Shown: in pieces, positions 37,820 through 47,163 of the stretch
Layout: every line of letters begins with the position of its first letter
Numbering within the stretch: position 1 is the stretch's first letter
Origin: Prosapia bicincta
Taxonomy: Eukaryota > Arthropoda > Insecta > Hemiptera > Cercopidae
Assembly: GCA_036971475.1 (NCBI GenBank)
Contig: JBAIZL010000002.1
Span: 48,636,229 to 48,700,228 of the forward strand
DNA length: 64,000 nt
Direction of reading: 5' to 3'
Translations under genes and position numbers: made by a program
The notes under the pieces: generated by a model
Databases searched by the model: none
Told to the model about the DNA's origin: nothing
What the model saw: only the letters and a program-made list of their open reading frames with translations

Positions 37820-38897
37820 CAATAAATTCCTCAAATCGATGTCAATGATTTTATTTTTATGGACGAAATTATGTACTCAGAATTTTTTTTCGCACATATG
37901 AGATTTTACCTATTTGATTTACCAATCGATGAGGCACTCTAATCTATAAATAAAACGTTTCAGTCGTTCTGAACCAAAACATCATCCATTTGGTAATATT
38001 TCTTCCCAGTTTCCGATTATCGCAAAGTGGATTTTTAAAAGAGATAATATCGTAAAGTTTTTCAATCTACGATAGTTATATTAAAACTGTACAAAAACAG
38101 AAATTTAACTTTAACAAAGAATATGGAAGATGCTTAAAACCGTATTTACAATTTACGTGCAGAATTTATAAATGCAATAAAATCCATATTTTAATATTTA
38201 AAATTTGCAATAATTAAATCATTAATATATTTGTAATTTAAGTTTAAAATAAATCTGTCATTTTTAAGTGTTCAATTTTATACATATTAATATTTACTGA
38301 AAATATAATATATATCTAGTTTATACATTTTAGGGACAAATCTTTGTAACTAATCACAAAAATCACACTCAAGTTCTATTGCAAACTTCTATTTAGCAAT
38401 AATATATAATCCACAGTCGCCCAAGACAATAATTGAACCGTTGTAAATTAGAAAATATATAGGTAAGGGAAAGTTCTTTGGCAACGTATTGCCATATACA
38501 ACGTATTTCCATTCGTGTAACAGAAACCAATGGTTCTATCCTGTTGTAAATAAACTGAATTGAATAAGTTGTCAATTTATCTGATATTTATTGGAACAGA
38601 GCTTATATTGTCTCGCGATACAAAACACGAATAGTAAATCAGACAATATATTGCACCATTGAAATTTCAAACGTTTATTTTTAGTCTTGCTATTCTTCTA
38701 TTTATCTTCAAAAATCTACAAATGTTTTGTTCCTTCTATGAAAAATAATCACAAAGGAGTAGTGCGTTTGTTTATACAGTCTGTGTATAGAGATCTATGG
38801 ATAAGTTTTTACAGAGCGAGGTGTGTTCACTGTTCTGAGAAACTTGTATTATCAGTTTTGTAAACTTTATTAGTTCCTCATTTCTTTATCCTTACAG
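36621..38897. other. AT-rich stretch with a (TA)n tract
   Basis: Holds a (TA)n microsatellite at 37772-37817 and a repeat tail at 37940-38010. It ends in a pyrimidine-rich tract and CAG at 38897. No gene recognised. Confidence 0.55.
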
Positions 38898-38981
38898 AAC
38901 AGATTAGTGTATCCCTGACAATTGGTGATATATTCGCTAATGACGATGTCTTATCGGACTGCGGATATATAAGCTTCATAC
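38898..38981 (+). other. candidate host exon, 5' part, split by the LTR insertion
   Basis: A strong 3' splice site (TTCCTCATTTCTTTATCCTTACAG) ends at 38897. After it, only one of three frames is open. It reads QISVSLTIGDIFANDDVLSD, then CGYISFI, reaching the target site ATAC. Beyond the 8-kb retrotransposon the same frame continues from 46989 as RIYCGPIAEICQS. Composition is unlike the AT-rich surroundings and the Cys spacing suggests an extracellular or secreted region, but no family is recognised. If real, this copy of the gene is interrupted in its coding sequence. Confidence 0.5.
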
Positions 38982-39611
38982 TGCAGCGGCCAGAATGTCC
39001 GATGCAAAGAATCTGGGTAATTGTACAGAATACCAGAATCAAACCTAACCGGGTTAAATAATTGACTAAATTTATATATATAAAAATTTTTAAAACATTA
39101 TAATAATAATAATATTAAAACTAGGGTAAATAATAGTAAAATGAAGAAAATTAGAAATAACTGTAGACTTAAAAAACATAAATTATAAGCAATAAGAAAA
39201 ATTATCACTTCAAAGTGGATAGCCTAAATTATGTAAACAAAAAAAGACGGTAATTGTGTAGTATAACAAACTAGGCCTAGATGCCGGCTATTAAAATAAT
39301 TGTACTTAAAAATTATCAGGAATAAAGAATGTAAATTAAGATGTGAGGAAAGTAAATTAGGCCTAGCTAGGGAAAATAGTATTTATGTAAAAGTAAAGAT
39401 TAAATGTTAAAGTGTAATAGCCTAAGAAATTAGGTTATAATAGAAGAAGTCATATTTGATTTCGGAAAAATCCGCTTAGGGCATTGATTATAAATCTTGT
39501 CACTACGAAACGAAAGCGCTACAGTCGAACTTTGGATTAAGAATGTTAAAAAGTTAATTAAATTAAATGAGAAGAAATAAAGTCAAATATGTTATTAAAT
39601 AAAAGGTAAAA

Positions 39612-39884
39612 ATGCAAAGGACACATCAGAATACAGAAACGCCTTTTATAAAAAGGGAAACTAATCTTAGTTCAGAATTTCCGAACAAACAAAGTCAATT
39701 GCCATGGCAACGGCTTTCTGATTGGTCAAAAGTTGAAAAATGGATACTGGGACGTGGGAAGTTTGAAATTGGAGAGGACGGGCCTCACAAAAGGCACGCT
39801 ATCCAGAATCGGAATGCATTAGGCTCTCAAAGCGAGCAGACGTGTTGTTGTACCATGCGATCAAGACAAGAAAAAATGTGCTAA
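39612..39884 (+). CDS. 90-codon ORF inside the LTR (5' copy), unknown product
   Basis: ATG-initiated frame in the presumed U3 region, starting MQRTHQNTETPFIKRETNLS and ending TCCCTMRSRQEKMC. It has no known domain, a mixed charged composition and a Cys cluster near the end. The 3' LTR carries an identical copy (45601-45873), which would be inside the genomic RNA if transcription starts at the TATA palindrome just downstream. U3-encoded accessory proteins are known from some retroviruses, but chance is equally possible; the LTRs are too alike for conservation to be informative. Confidence 0.3.
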   Translation: MQRTHQNTETPFIKRETNLSSEFPNKQSQLPWQRLSDWSKVEKWILGRGKFEIGEDGPHKRHAIQNRNALGSQSEQTCCCTMRSRQEKMC

Positions 39885-39927
39885 AAACAGAGTAAAAAGT
39901 GCTACGATGTGATCAGGGGAAGGAAGA

Positions 39928-39953
39928 TATATATGAGCAAGGGCTCATATATA
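39928..39953. promoter_or_regulatory. palindromic TATA region of the LTR promoter
   Basis: TATATATGAGC (39928-39938), a 4-base loop AAGG, then GCTCATATATA (39943-39953): an exact 11-bp inverted repeat with a TATA box on each arm. Its place in the middle of the LTR suits the U3/R promoter. The same block is at 45917-45942 in the 3' LTR. Confidence 0.5.
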
Positions 39954-41006
39954 CCCAGAACAAAATTTCGACCATCAAAATGCAAAATTAAAGAAAATAA
40001 GAAGATTGACCGAAATTATGGAGAGACGCCTACCTACCAAGACCCTTGAAGCTGTAACAGGACCGACAGATGACAACATTAATGAAGATAAAAAGATTTC
40101 TACAGTACAAGGTTATATAATCAATTTAATTATTCTTTTTTAAATAACATTTTACTTCAAATTATATTAACTTAATTTCAAAATTAAATAAGATGGGAAT
40201 AACCTAAGGGACTGATTAGTCAACTCTCTTAGGTTACCCAAATTTAAGTAATAAAGATTCAAAATTGACTTTCCATTCCCATCGCTGTGGGAATGTATGG
40301 ATTAAGTATAAAGATGTATATCTTATATGGCTTTTTCTAAGTGAATTTCTAATGAATAACTTCCAAAGAAGTTAATTGTTCAAGGCCTAGCCTAAAGGCA
40401 TTACATAGTAATATTAAGTGTATGAAAAAGAATCAGATTTTAAAATATGTTAAATTTAACTCTACTAATCAAAATTATATACAAAATTAATTATGGTAAC
40501 TTTGATAATTTAAATTATATGTAAAATTAATGATAATAAGAAAATTTAAAAACAGAAGGAGATAATAATGTTTAGTTAAATGGCAAGTTGTATGAAATTT
40601 TGAAAAAATAATTAGTCAAGAAAATCCTGTGAAATTAAATAAAAACAATAATAATTAATTTGAACCTTGGAACAAATAAATAAAAATGTATATTTTCCAA
40701 TTAGCTGTGTTTTCATTCTAGATAAGATAAGTTCACTAGGTATCCAGGTATAGTCTTTAAATCACAAGTGTCTCTCAAAGATTCCACTACCCGAAAAGGA
40801 GCTTGAACAGGGCTTATCGGAGGCTAATTGGTTTTATCAAAAATTCAGGGGTTGGTTCCTCTGAGAGGTTTATTCCTTGAGGCACAGGTCTATGAAATTA
40901 GGATCGTAGTCAATGGATAAACCATTACTTTCTTACTGACTTAGCAATTGAGGAAGAGAAATAAACAACGGCAAAGGTTATAAAAAGTAAGTCGGTAAGA
41001 AAAGTA

Positions 41007-41024
41007 TGGCGCCCAACGTTTGAG
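41007..41024 (+). promoter_or_regulatory. primer binding site (tRNA-type)
   Basis: TGGCGCCCAACGTTTGAG, six bases after the 5' LTR. TGGCGCCCAAC is the complement of a tRNA 3' end including CCA and is of the type often assigned to tRNA-Lys. The first 12 bases fit best. Confidence 0.8.
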
Positions 41025-41499
41025 GCTCGATGCTTACATTGTAACATCGGGTCAACATCAAATAGAGACAGATTTAAATCGACTAAGGAGCCTAGTGAAA
41101 CAAAATTAATTAAATAGAATTCAATTAAAATTGTAAAAAATAATAGGAATCATAAAATGAAAACCAAAGAAGTTCTTTAAATTAAATAAGAGTTAATTAT
41201 AATAAAAATGAAATTAAAAAGAACTTAGAATAAATAATAATAATTAAAAGGAAATAATTAAGTAAAATAAAATTCAGTAGGCGTCGGTAGGGCATAATAT
41301 AAATAATAATGTTAGTTATTAATGAAAGTAAATAGAATACATAGGCGTTAGATAGACAAGGTCAAGGGAACACTGAACCGGATCACATCGAGCACAATTC
41401 TAAATGAATATTTAATTAAATACTCAGTATATAGTAAAAATATAGAAGTAGGAGAAGTTAGTAAGAGAATAAAAGGATAGTTAAATACGAGACTTTAAG
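41025..41499 (+). other. untranslated leader of the gag-pro element
   Basis: 475 bases, A-rich, between the primer site and the gag ATG. Likely holds packaging signals. No ORF. Confidence 0.6.
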
Positions 41500-42870
41500 A
41501 TGGCGACAAGACAGAGAAAAGACACAGAACCATCTGAAATGATGGAGTTTTTTAAAAAAATGATGGAGGAACAAAAACAGGAGAGATTAAAAGAGAAGGA
41601 GGAACAAAAACAGGAGAGATTAAAAGAGATGGAGGAACAAAAACAGGAAAGATTAAAAGAGATGGAGGAACAGAAACAAGGGAGAATAAAGGAACAAGAA
41701 GAATTAGTAAAAATGATAGAGGAACAAAGAAAGAAAGAAAGAGAGGAGGAAAAAGTAGAAAGAAAGAAAGAAAGAGAGGAGGATAAACAAGAAATTAAGA
41801 ATCTTTGGGAAATCATGAATAAGAGGATAGAGGAAATAAATGAAGGAATTACAAGAAAGAATGAGGAAATGGGAAATAAAATCCAAGAAACTATAGAAAA
41901 GATGTATAACTTAGAGGTAACAGTCAGTGAAAATAAACAGACTGTAGAAACAGTTAAGGGAGAAGTCAAAAAAGTAGAAAGAAGGGTACAAGTAGTTGAG
42001 AATAAGATAAAGAATATGGGAGAAGGGATAAATATAGCTACCTTGTTTAAATCAAGGATGTTTGAGATGGGTGATAATGGAGACAAAAGCAAGAAGGAAT
42101 TCTACGGTAGGGAAGATGAAGACCCTATTGATTTCATTAAACACCTAGAAGGTATAATGTCCGAAATTGATCCTGACATGGAGGAAGGACAAAAAAGGAA
42201 AATAATGGAGAGACATCTTAAAGGACCAGCACAAGAATGGTGGTTGGCCATGAATATGGAGGAGGAAAATTATGATGAAGTTAAGGAGAGATTCTTTAGC
42301 CACTTTTGGGGATCTCATGCACAAGAGAGAATTCGAGGAAGAATCGAAAATGGAAAATATGAATACCATCGAGGCACAAACAACATGGTAAATTATTTCT
42401 TAAAAATGGTGAACACGGCGAGACACCTAACCCCGCCATACAATCAGGCGGAGTTAATTATGAAGATTATGAAGCATTATGGGAACAGAATGTATATAGG
42501 ATGTTCCGGGATGGCGGCTACCGACATAGAGGAGGCGGTAAAATACATCCGAAGGAACATGGAGCAGGAGGCTACCAGGAACCGGACTCAGCCTAGGACT
42601 GAGGAACGGGAACCTGAAAGGAGAGGGTTTACACACCAAACGAGAAACCCCGGATACAAGGGAAATTGGAGGCAAGAGCCTTACCCGGTAGAAGGGAGAG
42701 GAAACTGGAGACAGGGGCCCTACCAAAGAGAGGGACCAAGAAATAGGCCGCAAAATCAGTGGCAACAACAAAGGCCAGAGTACAGGCCACAAAACCAAAC
42801 GGAAGAAGGCCCACAGACAAAAGAAAAGAGACCACAAAATCCAGGGCCAAGTGGTCAATCAAAAAACTAA
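41500..42870 (+). CDS. gag: Gag of the gag-pro retrotransposon
   Basis: 456 residues from an ATG in good context (AAGATGGCG). Residues about 10-185 form a long charged coiled coil. Near its start a 33-bp unit (EEQKQERLKEM) is repeated four times (41566-41697). Residues about 195-350 look like a Ty3/gypsy capsid (FYGREDEDPIDFIKHLEG, then LKGPAQEWWLAM, then FFSHFWGSHAQE, then VNYFLKMVNTARHL). The tail (350-456) is Arg/Gln/Gly-rich with GNWRQ repeats and replaces the usual CCHC zinc knuckle, so RNA binding may rely on Arg-rich repeats. The stop codon UAA at 42868 sits directly on a -1 slippery heptamer. Gag would assemble the particle in the cytoplasm. Confidence 0.93.
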   Translation: MATRQRKDTEPSEMMEFFKKMMEEQKQERLKEKEEQKQERLKEMEEQKQERLKEMEEQKQGRIKEQEELVKMIEEQRKKEREEEKVERKKEREEDKQEIKNLWEIMNKRIEEINEGITRKNEEMGNKIQETIEKMYNLEVTVSENKQTVETVKGEVKKVERRVQVVENKIKNMGEGINIATLFKSRMFEMGDNGDKSKKEFYGREDEDPIDFIKHLEGIMSEIDPDMEEGQKRKIMERHLKGPAQEWWLAMNMEEENYDEVKERFFSHFWGSHAQERIRGRIENGKYEYHRGTNNMVNYFLKMVNTARHLTPPYNQAELIMKIMKHYGNRMYIGCSGMAATDIEEAVKYIRRNMEQEATRNRTQPRTEEREPERRGFTHQTRNPGYKGNWRQEPYPVEGRGNWRQGPYQREGPRNRPQNQWQQQRPEYRPQNQTEEGPQTKEKRPQNPGPSGQSKN

Positions 42871-44375
42871 ATGAGAGGATCCCTAATGGTAGGAAGGAAA
42901 AGAGGAGACAACCATTAGAGATCCAACAAAAAACAAAATATAGGAAATATTACCCGGAGAAACAGGGAACAGTAAATAAAGGAAAGGCGGAAGACCTAAA
43001 GAACAAAAATAAAAAAACAATACAACAGGAAAATAACAATGAAGTACACCAAAATCAAGAGCGTAGAGTTGGTGGACTATCTCTTGATATTCGTGCTGAA
43101 TTGTTAGAAGAGGACAAGGAGATTGGCGAAGGTAACCAGAAGAAAGAAACATGCCCTGTAATTGACTGTGAGGTAGAAGGGCACTCTATAGAGGTAGAGA
43201 TTGACACGGGTGCAGACGTGTCAGTCATTCAAGAAAAGGCTTACAACAACCTCAAGTTGCATGGGCTTAAGTTCCTGGAACTACCCATCAACAATGTGGG
43301 AGTTGTAACAGCCATTAAGACTTCACAAATAAAGGTTACCCGGCAATGCTTAATTCCCTTAACAATTAAAGGCACAAAAGTGGACTGCATCTTCATAGTG
43401 GTCTCCAAACTTCGGTCGGAGATGATTATGGGGTGCAACACACTGTATGACCTAAAGGCACGGATAAACATGGATAGACGCTTTGTGACATTCGAAATAG
43501 AAGGGGAAATGGTGTACCAGGACTTTAAAAGTAAAATACAAAAGATAGAGGAAAATGAAGAAGTCCGAAAAATATGCAAGATAACCCAGGAAAAAGAAGA
43601 TGCATCAACAATAGGGCATCAAAGCAAAAAGGAGGGGTTAATGCGACAGTGCGAGAAGCAGGGGCACTGCCGAATGAATGAAGGAGGAAATGGACAAGAA
43701 ACAAGTAAAGGGGAAATCTTAAATATAACGAACGAATATCAAAGAAAAATAAAAAATGAAACAGAGGAAAAATTAAACAAAAACAAAAAATTAAAAAACA
43801 AAAATGAAAATATAATAAATAAGGAAATAAATTTAAGACCTGAGGGAGTCAAAACAGGAGATAAAGAAACAAAGGACATGGAAAGAAGAGCTGCAGCTGA
43901 GATTAAGAGCAAACCAAAATATAAACAAGGTAAGGCCGAAATAGTGCCAAAAAGGGGAAATAATGTGAGTGGAAAAATAATAAATAAGAAAATAAATATA
44001 AATAAAAGTATAAACGTCGCGTCGAAACAATTAAAAGGGGGGAACAACGAGGTTAAAATGAATAACCAACAAGTAGCTCGGAAGCCCATGACTAAGACTT
44101 TAGATTCTGGAGAGATAACCCAAAGGAAAGAAATTGAAATTAAAGAAAGAAAAAAGAAAAACCCATTTACTAGTTCAAGAGTTCGAAAGTCAATTAAAAT
44201 GAGAGCCAATCCAAATACGAGAAGAACCTTCATTTCATTACAAGTCAAAAACAGAAAAATAAAAGGTAGATTTAAGGAGAATAAGGGAAAGTTAAGAAAT
44301 TGGAAAAGGATAAAGAAGAAAAAGAAAGATAAAGCTGGACGGATAATAAGAAAATATTTAAAGAATAAAGGATAA
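42759..44375 (+). CDS. pro: protease (retropepsin) with long Lys-rich C-terminal tail; expressed by -1 frameshift
   Basis: The frame lies at -1 to gag and overlaps its end. Translation should enter at 42867 through the slippery site rather than at the first ATG shown. About 130-255 residues into the frame is a retropepsin: VEIDTGADVSVI, with the catalytic Asp codon at 43203-43205, and a second motif MIMGCNTLYDLKARINM replacing the usual ILG.D. Retropepsins cut Gag as homodimers. Everything after about residue 260 (roughly 280 residues) is Lys/Asn/Glu-rich and ends in clusters such as KRIKKKKKDKAG. It has no reverse transcriptase motif (YMDD-like), no RNase H and no integrase HHCC or DDE. The tail may act as a nucleic-acid-binding segment (inference). 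Confidence 0.88.
   Translation: MATTKARVQATKPNGRRPTDKRKETTKSRAKWSIKKLNERIPNGRKEKRRQPLEIQQKTKYRKYYPEKQGTVNKGKAEDLKNKNKKTIQQENNNEVHQNQERRVGGLSLDIRAELLEEDKEIGEGNQKKETCPVIDCEVEGHSIEVEIDTGADVSVIQEKAYNNLKLHGLKFLELPINNVGVVTAIKTSQIKVTRQCLIPLTIKGTKVDCIFIVVSKLRSEMIMGCNTLYDLKARINMDRRFVTFEIEGEMVYQDFKSKIQKIEENEEVRKICKITQEKEDASTIGHQSKKEGLMRQCEKQGHCRMNEGGNGQETSKGEILNITNEYQRKIKNETEEKLNKNKKLKNKNENIINKEINLRPEGVKTGDKETKDMERRAAAEIKSKPKYKQGKAEIVPKRGNNVSGKIINKKININKSINVASKQLKGGNNEVKMNNQQVARKPMTKTLDSGEITQRKEIEIKERKKKNPFTSSRVRKSIKMRANPNTRRTFISLQVKNRKIKGRFKENKGKLRNWKRIKKKKKDKAGRIIRKYLKNKG
42861..42924 (+). promoter_or_regulatory. -1 programmed ribosomal frameshift signal between gag and pro
   Basis: Slippery heptamer A AAA AAC at 42861-42867, in the correct gag frame (TCA AAA AAC TAA). 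After a 9-nt spacer comes a stem: 5' arm GGATCCCTAATGG (42877-42889) pairs with 3' arm CCATTAGAGATCC (42912-42924) at 12 of 13 positions around a 22-nt loop. Slipping back one base enters the protease frame (K K L N E R I P). This is the same heptamer as the mouse mammary tumour virus gag-pro site. Confidence 0.85.
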
Positions 44376-44969
44376 TAAGGCAAGGTAAATAAAAAATGAT
44401 CCATCAGTGACATAGGGAGTAACGGTTAAGTAATAAAAATAAAAATGTAAAATAAATCTAAGTAGTAGATTAAAGCAGTAACATAATCCAAATACATAGG
44501 ACAAATAATATAAAATCAGTATTAAATGTGAAAGAAAAAGCCATATCTTAAATGAACGGGATTCATTGAATTTATTAAAGTAAAGGTTGTGTTAAACAAC
44601 AATGAATGTGTAAAATAAGGATTACAATATACAATATTGTATAGTTAATATAAACTTGAAATAAGATTAAATAAAAAAGAATGTGACTAAGGACAGGAGT
44701 AATAAATGAGTAAATAGCATGTGAAGTGACTAATGTGACAATGATATATATGAGTGAAAGGGACAGGAAAGTAAATTGTGAACTTTAGTAAAATTAATTA
44801 AGTTATGAAGATGAATAGGAATAGTAGATTAATGAAAGGAATATGAAAATTTTAATATAAACTAGTATAAGTGTTAATGTTACTTTTCACAAATATGTTA
44901 TTAATTATGTTTATCTGTTTCAAGGGAGAGAAGGACCAAAATTTTCATATATTTAAAAAGGGGGGAATT
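44376..44969 (+). other. 3' untranslated part of the gag-pro element
   Basis: AT-rich, no ORF. Ends with the polypurine tract AAAAAGGGGGGAA at 44955-44967, directly before the 3' LTR. Confidence 0.75.
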
Positions 44970-46984
44970 TGGCAGCGGCCAGAATGTCCGATGCAAAGAA
45001 TCTGGGTAATTGTACAGAATACCAGAATCAAACCTAACCGGGTTAAATAATTGACTAAATTTATATATATAAAAATTTTTAAAACATTATAATAATAATA
45101 ATATTAAAACTAGGGTAAATAATAGTAAAATGAAGAAAATTAGAAATAACTGTAGACTTAAAAAACATAAATTATAAGCAATAAGAAAAATTATCACTTC
45201 AAAGTGGATAGCCTAAATTATGTAAACAAAAAAAGACGGTAATTGTGTAGTATAACAAACTAGGCCTAGATGCCGGCTATTAAAATAATTGTACTTAAAA
45301 ATTATCAGGAATAAAGAATGTAAATTAAGATGTGAGGAAAGTAAATTAGGCCTAGCTAGGGAAAATAGTATTTATGTAAAAGTAAAGATTAAATGTTAAA
45401 GTGTAATAGCCTAATAAATTAGGTTATAATAGAAGAAGTCATATTTGATTTCGGAAAAATCCGCTTAGGGCATTGATTATAAATCTTGTCACTACGAAAC
45501 GAAAGCGCTACAGTCGAACTTTGGATTAAGAATGTTAAAAAGTTAATTAAATTAAATGAGAAGAAATAAAGTCAAATATGTTATTAAATAAAAGGTAAAA
45601 ATGCAAAGGACACATCAGAATACAGAAACGCCTTTTATAAAAAGGGAAACTAATCTTAGTTCAGAATTTCCGAACAAACAAAGTCAATTGCCATGGCAAC
45701 GGCTTTCTGATTGGTCAAAAGTTGAAAAATGGATACTGGGACGTGGGAAGTTTGAAATTGGAGAGGACGGGCCTCACAAAAGGCACGCTATCCAGAATCG
45801 GAATGCATTAGGCTCTCAAAGCGAGCAGACGTGTTGTTGTACCATGCGATCAAGACAAGAAAAAATGTGCTAAAAACAGAGTAAAAAGTGCTACGATGTG
45901 ATCAGGGGAAGGAAGATATATATGAGCAAGGGCTCATATATACCCAGAACAAAATTTCGACCATCAAAATGCAAAATTAAAGAAAATAAGAAGATTGACC
46001 GAAATTATGGAGAGACGCCTACCTACCAAGACCCTTGAAGCTGTAACAGGACCGACAGATGACAACATTAATGAAGATAAAAAGATTTCTACAAGGTTAT
46101 ATAATCAATTTAATTATTCTTTTTTAAATAACATTTTACTTCAAATTATATTAACTTAATTTCAAAATTAAATAAGATGGGAATAACCTAAGGGACTGAT
46201 TAGTCAACTCTCTTAGGTTACCCAAATTTAAGTAATAAAGATTCAAAATTGACTTTCCATTCCCATCGCTGTGGGAATGTATGGATTAAGTATAAAGATG
46301 TATATCTTATATGGCTTTTTCTAAGTGAATTTCTAATGAATAACTTCCAAAGAAGTTAATTGTTCAAGGCCTAGCCTAAAGGCATTACATAGTAATATTA
46401 AGTGTATGAAAAAGAATCAGATTTTAAAATATGTTAAATTTAACTCTACTAATCAAAATTATATACAAAATTAATTATGGTAACTTTGATAATTTAAATT
46501 ATATGTAAAATTAATGATAATAAGAAAATTTAAAAACAGAAGGAGATAATAATGTTTAGTTAAATGGCAAGTTGTATGAAATTTTGAAAAAATAATTAGT
46601 CAAGAAAATCCTGTGAAATTAAATAAAAACAATAATAATTAATTTGAACCTTGGAACAAATAAATAAAAATGTATATTTTCCAATTAGCTGTGTTTTCAT
46701 TCTAGATAAGATAAGTTCACTAGGTATCCAGGTATAGTCTTTAAATCACAAGTGTCTCTCAAAGATTCCACTACCCGAAAAGGAGCTTGAACAGGGCTTA
46801 TCGGAGGCTAATTGGTTTTATCAAAAATTCAGGGGTTGGTTCCTCTGAGAGGTTTATTCCTTGAGGCACAGGTCTATGAAATTAGGTTCGTAGTCAATGG
46901 ATAAACCATTACTTTCTTACTGACTTAGCAATTGAGGAAGAGAAATAAACAACGGCAAAGGTTATAAAAAGTAAGTCGGTAAGA
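44970..46984 (+). repeat. 3' LTR (2015 bp)
   Basis: Starts TGGCAGCGGCC after the polypurine tract, ends GTCGGTAAGA, followed by ATAC. Near-identical to the 5' LTR. Confidence 0.92.
45601..45873 (+). CDS. 90-codon ORF inside the LTR (3' copy), unknown product
   Basis: Identical protein to 39612-39884. This is the copy that would be carried near the 3' end of the genomic RNA. It ends 43 bases before the TATA palindrome of this LTR (45917). Confidence 0.3.
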   Translation: MQRTHQNTETPFIKRETNLSSEFPNKQSQLPWQRLSDWSKVEKWILGRGKFEIGEDGPHKRHAIQNRNALGSQSEQTCCCTMRSRQEKMC

Positions 46985-46988
46985 ATAC

Positions 46989-47024
46989 GCATCTATTGCG
47001 GACCTATAGCGGAAATATGTCAAA
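46989..47024 (+). other. candidate host exon, 3' part
   Basis: Continues the open frame broken at 38981 (RIYCGPIAEICQ). A weak donor-like CAAA|GTAAAA follows about position 47024. If no splice is used, the frame stays open for about 28 more codons to a TGA near 47109. The exon end is therefore uncertain. Confidence 0.42.
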
Positions 47025-47163
47025 GTAAAAATGTAATTATATGTTTTTCATATTACAAGTTACCACAAACACAGCATATTCACTTTTCAGAAATGAACAC
47101 CGTTTGCTGAGCTCAGGCTGAGATGACTACTCCGACTTAACGAATTTTGCTGCCGATTAAAAC

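Larger units (their letters stand above)
38982..41000 (+). repeat. 5' LTR (2019 bp)
   Basis: Starts TGCAGCGGCC after ATAC and ends GTCGGTAAGA, six bases before the primer site. The LTR is long. It contains an inverted CCAAT box (GATTGGTC, 39720), a palindromic TATA region (39928) and an AATAAA cluster near 40675. It lacks one G at its start and has an extra 5 bp compared with the 3' copy. Confidence 0.92.
38982..46984 (+). mobile_element. very young LTR retrotransposon with gag and protease only, TSD ATAC
   Basis: LTRs at 38982-41000 and 44970-46984 differ by two substitutions (AAGAAATTAGG/AATAAATTAGG; GGATCGTAG/GGTTCGTAG), one 5-bp indel and one base at the 5' end. ATAC at 38978-38981 and 46985-46988 is the target duplication. 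A primer binding site (TGGCGCCCAACG, 41007) follows the left LTR and a polypurine tract (44955-44967) precedes the right LTR. The interior encodes Gag (41500-42870) and, in the -1 frame, a retropepsin followed by a Lys-rich tail (to 44375). There is no room or sequence for reverse transcriptase, RNase H or integrase. The ORFs are intact, so this looks like a complete non-autonomous element, probably Ty3/gypsy-derived (4-bp TSD, PPT type), copied by another element's enzymes. Confidence 0.93.

Noticed and set aside
41481..42092. 203-codon minus-strand frame
   Set aside because: Antisense of the A/G-rich gag coiled coil; Ser/Phe/Leu-rich by mirror effect. The same applies to 42454-42858 and 43739-44413.
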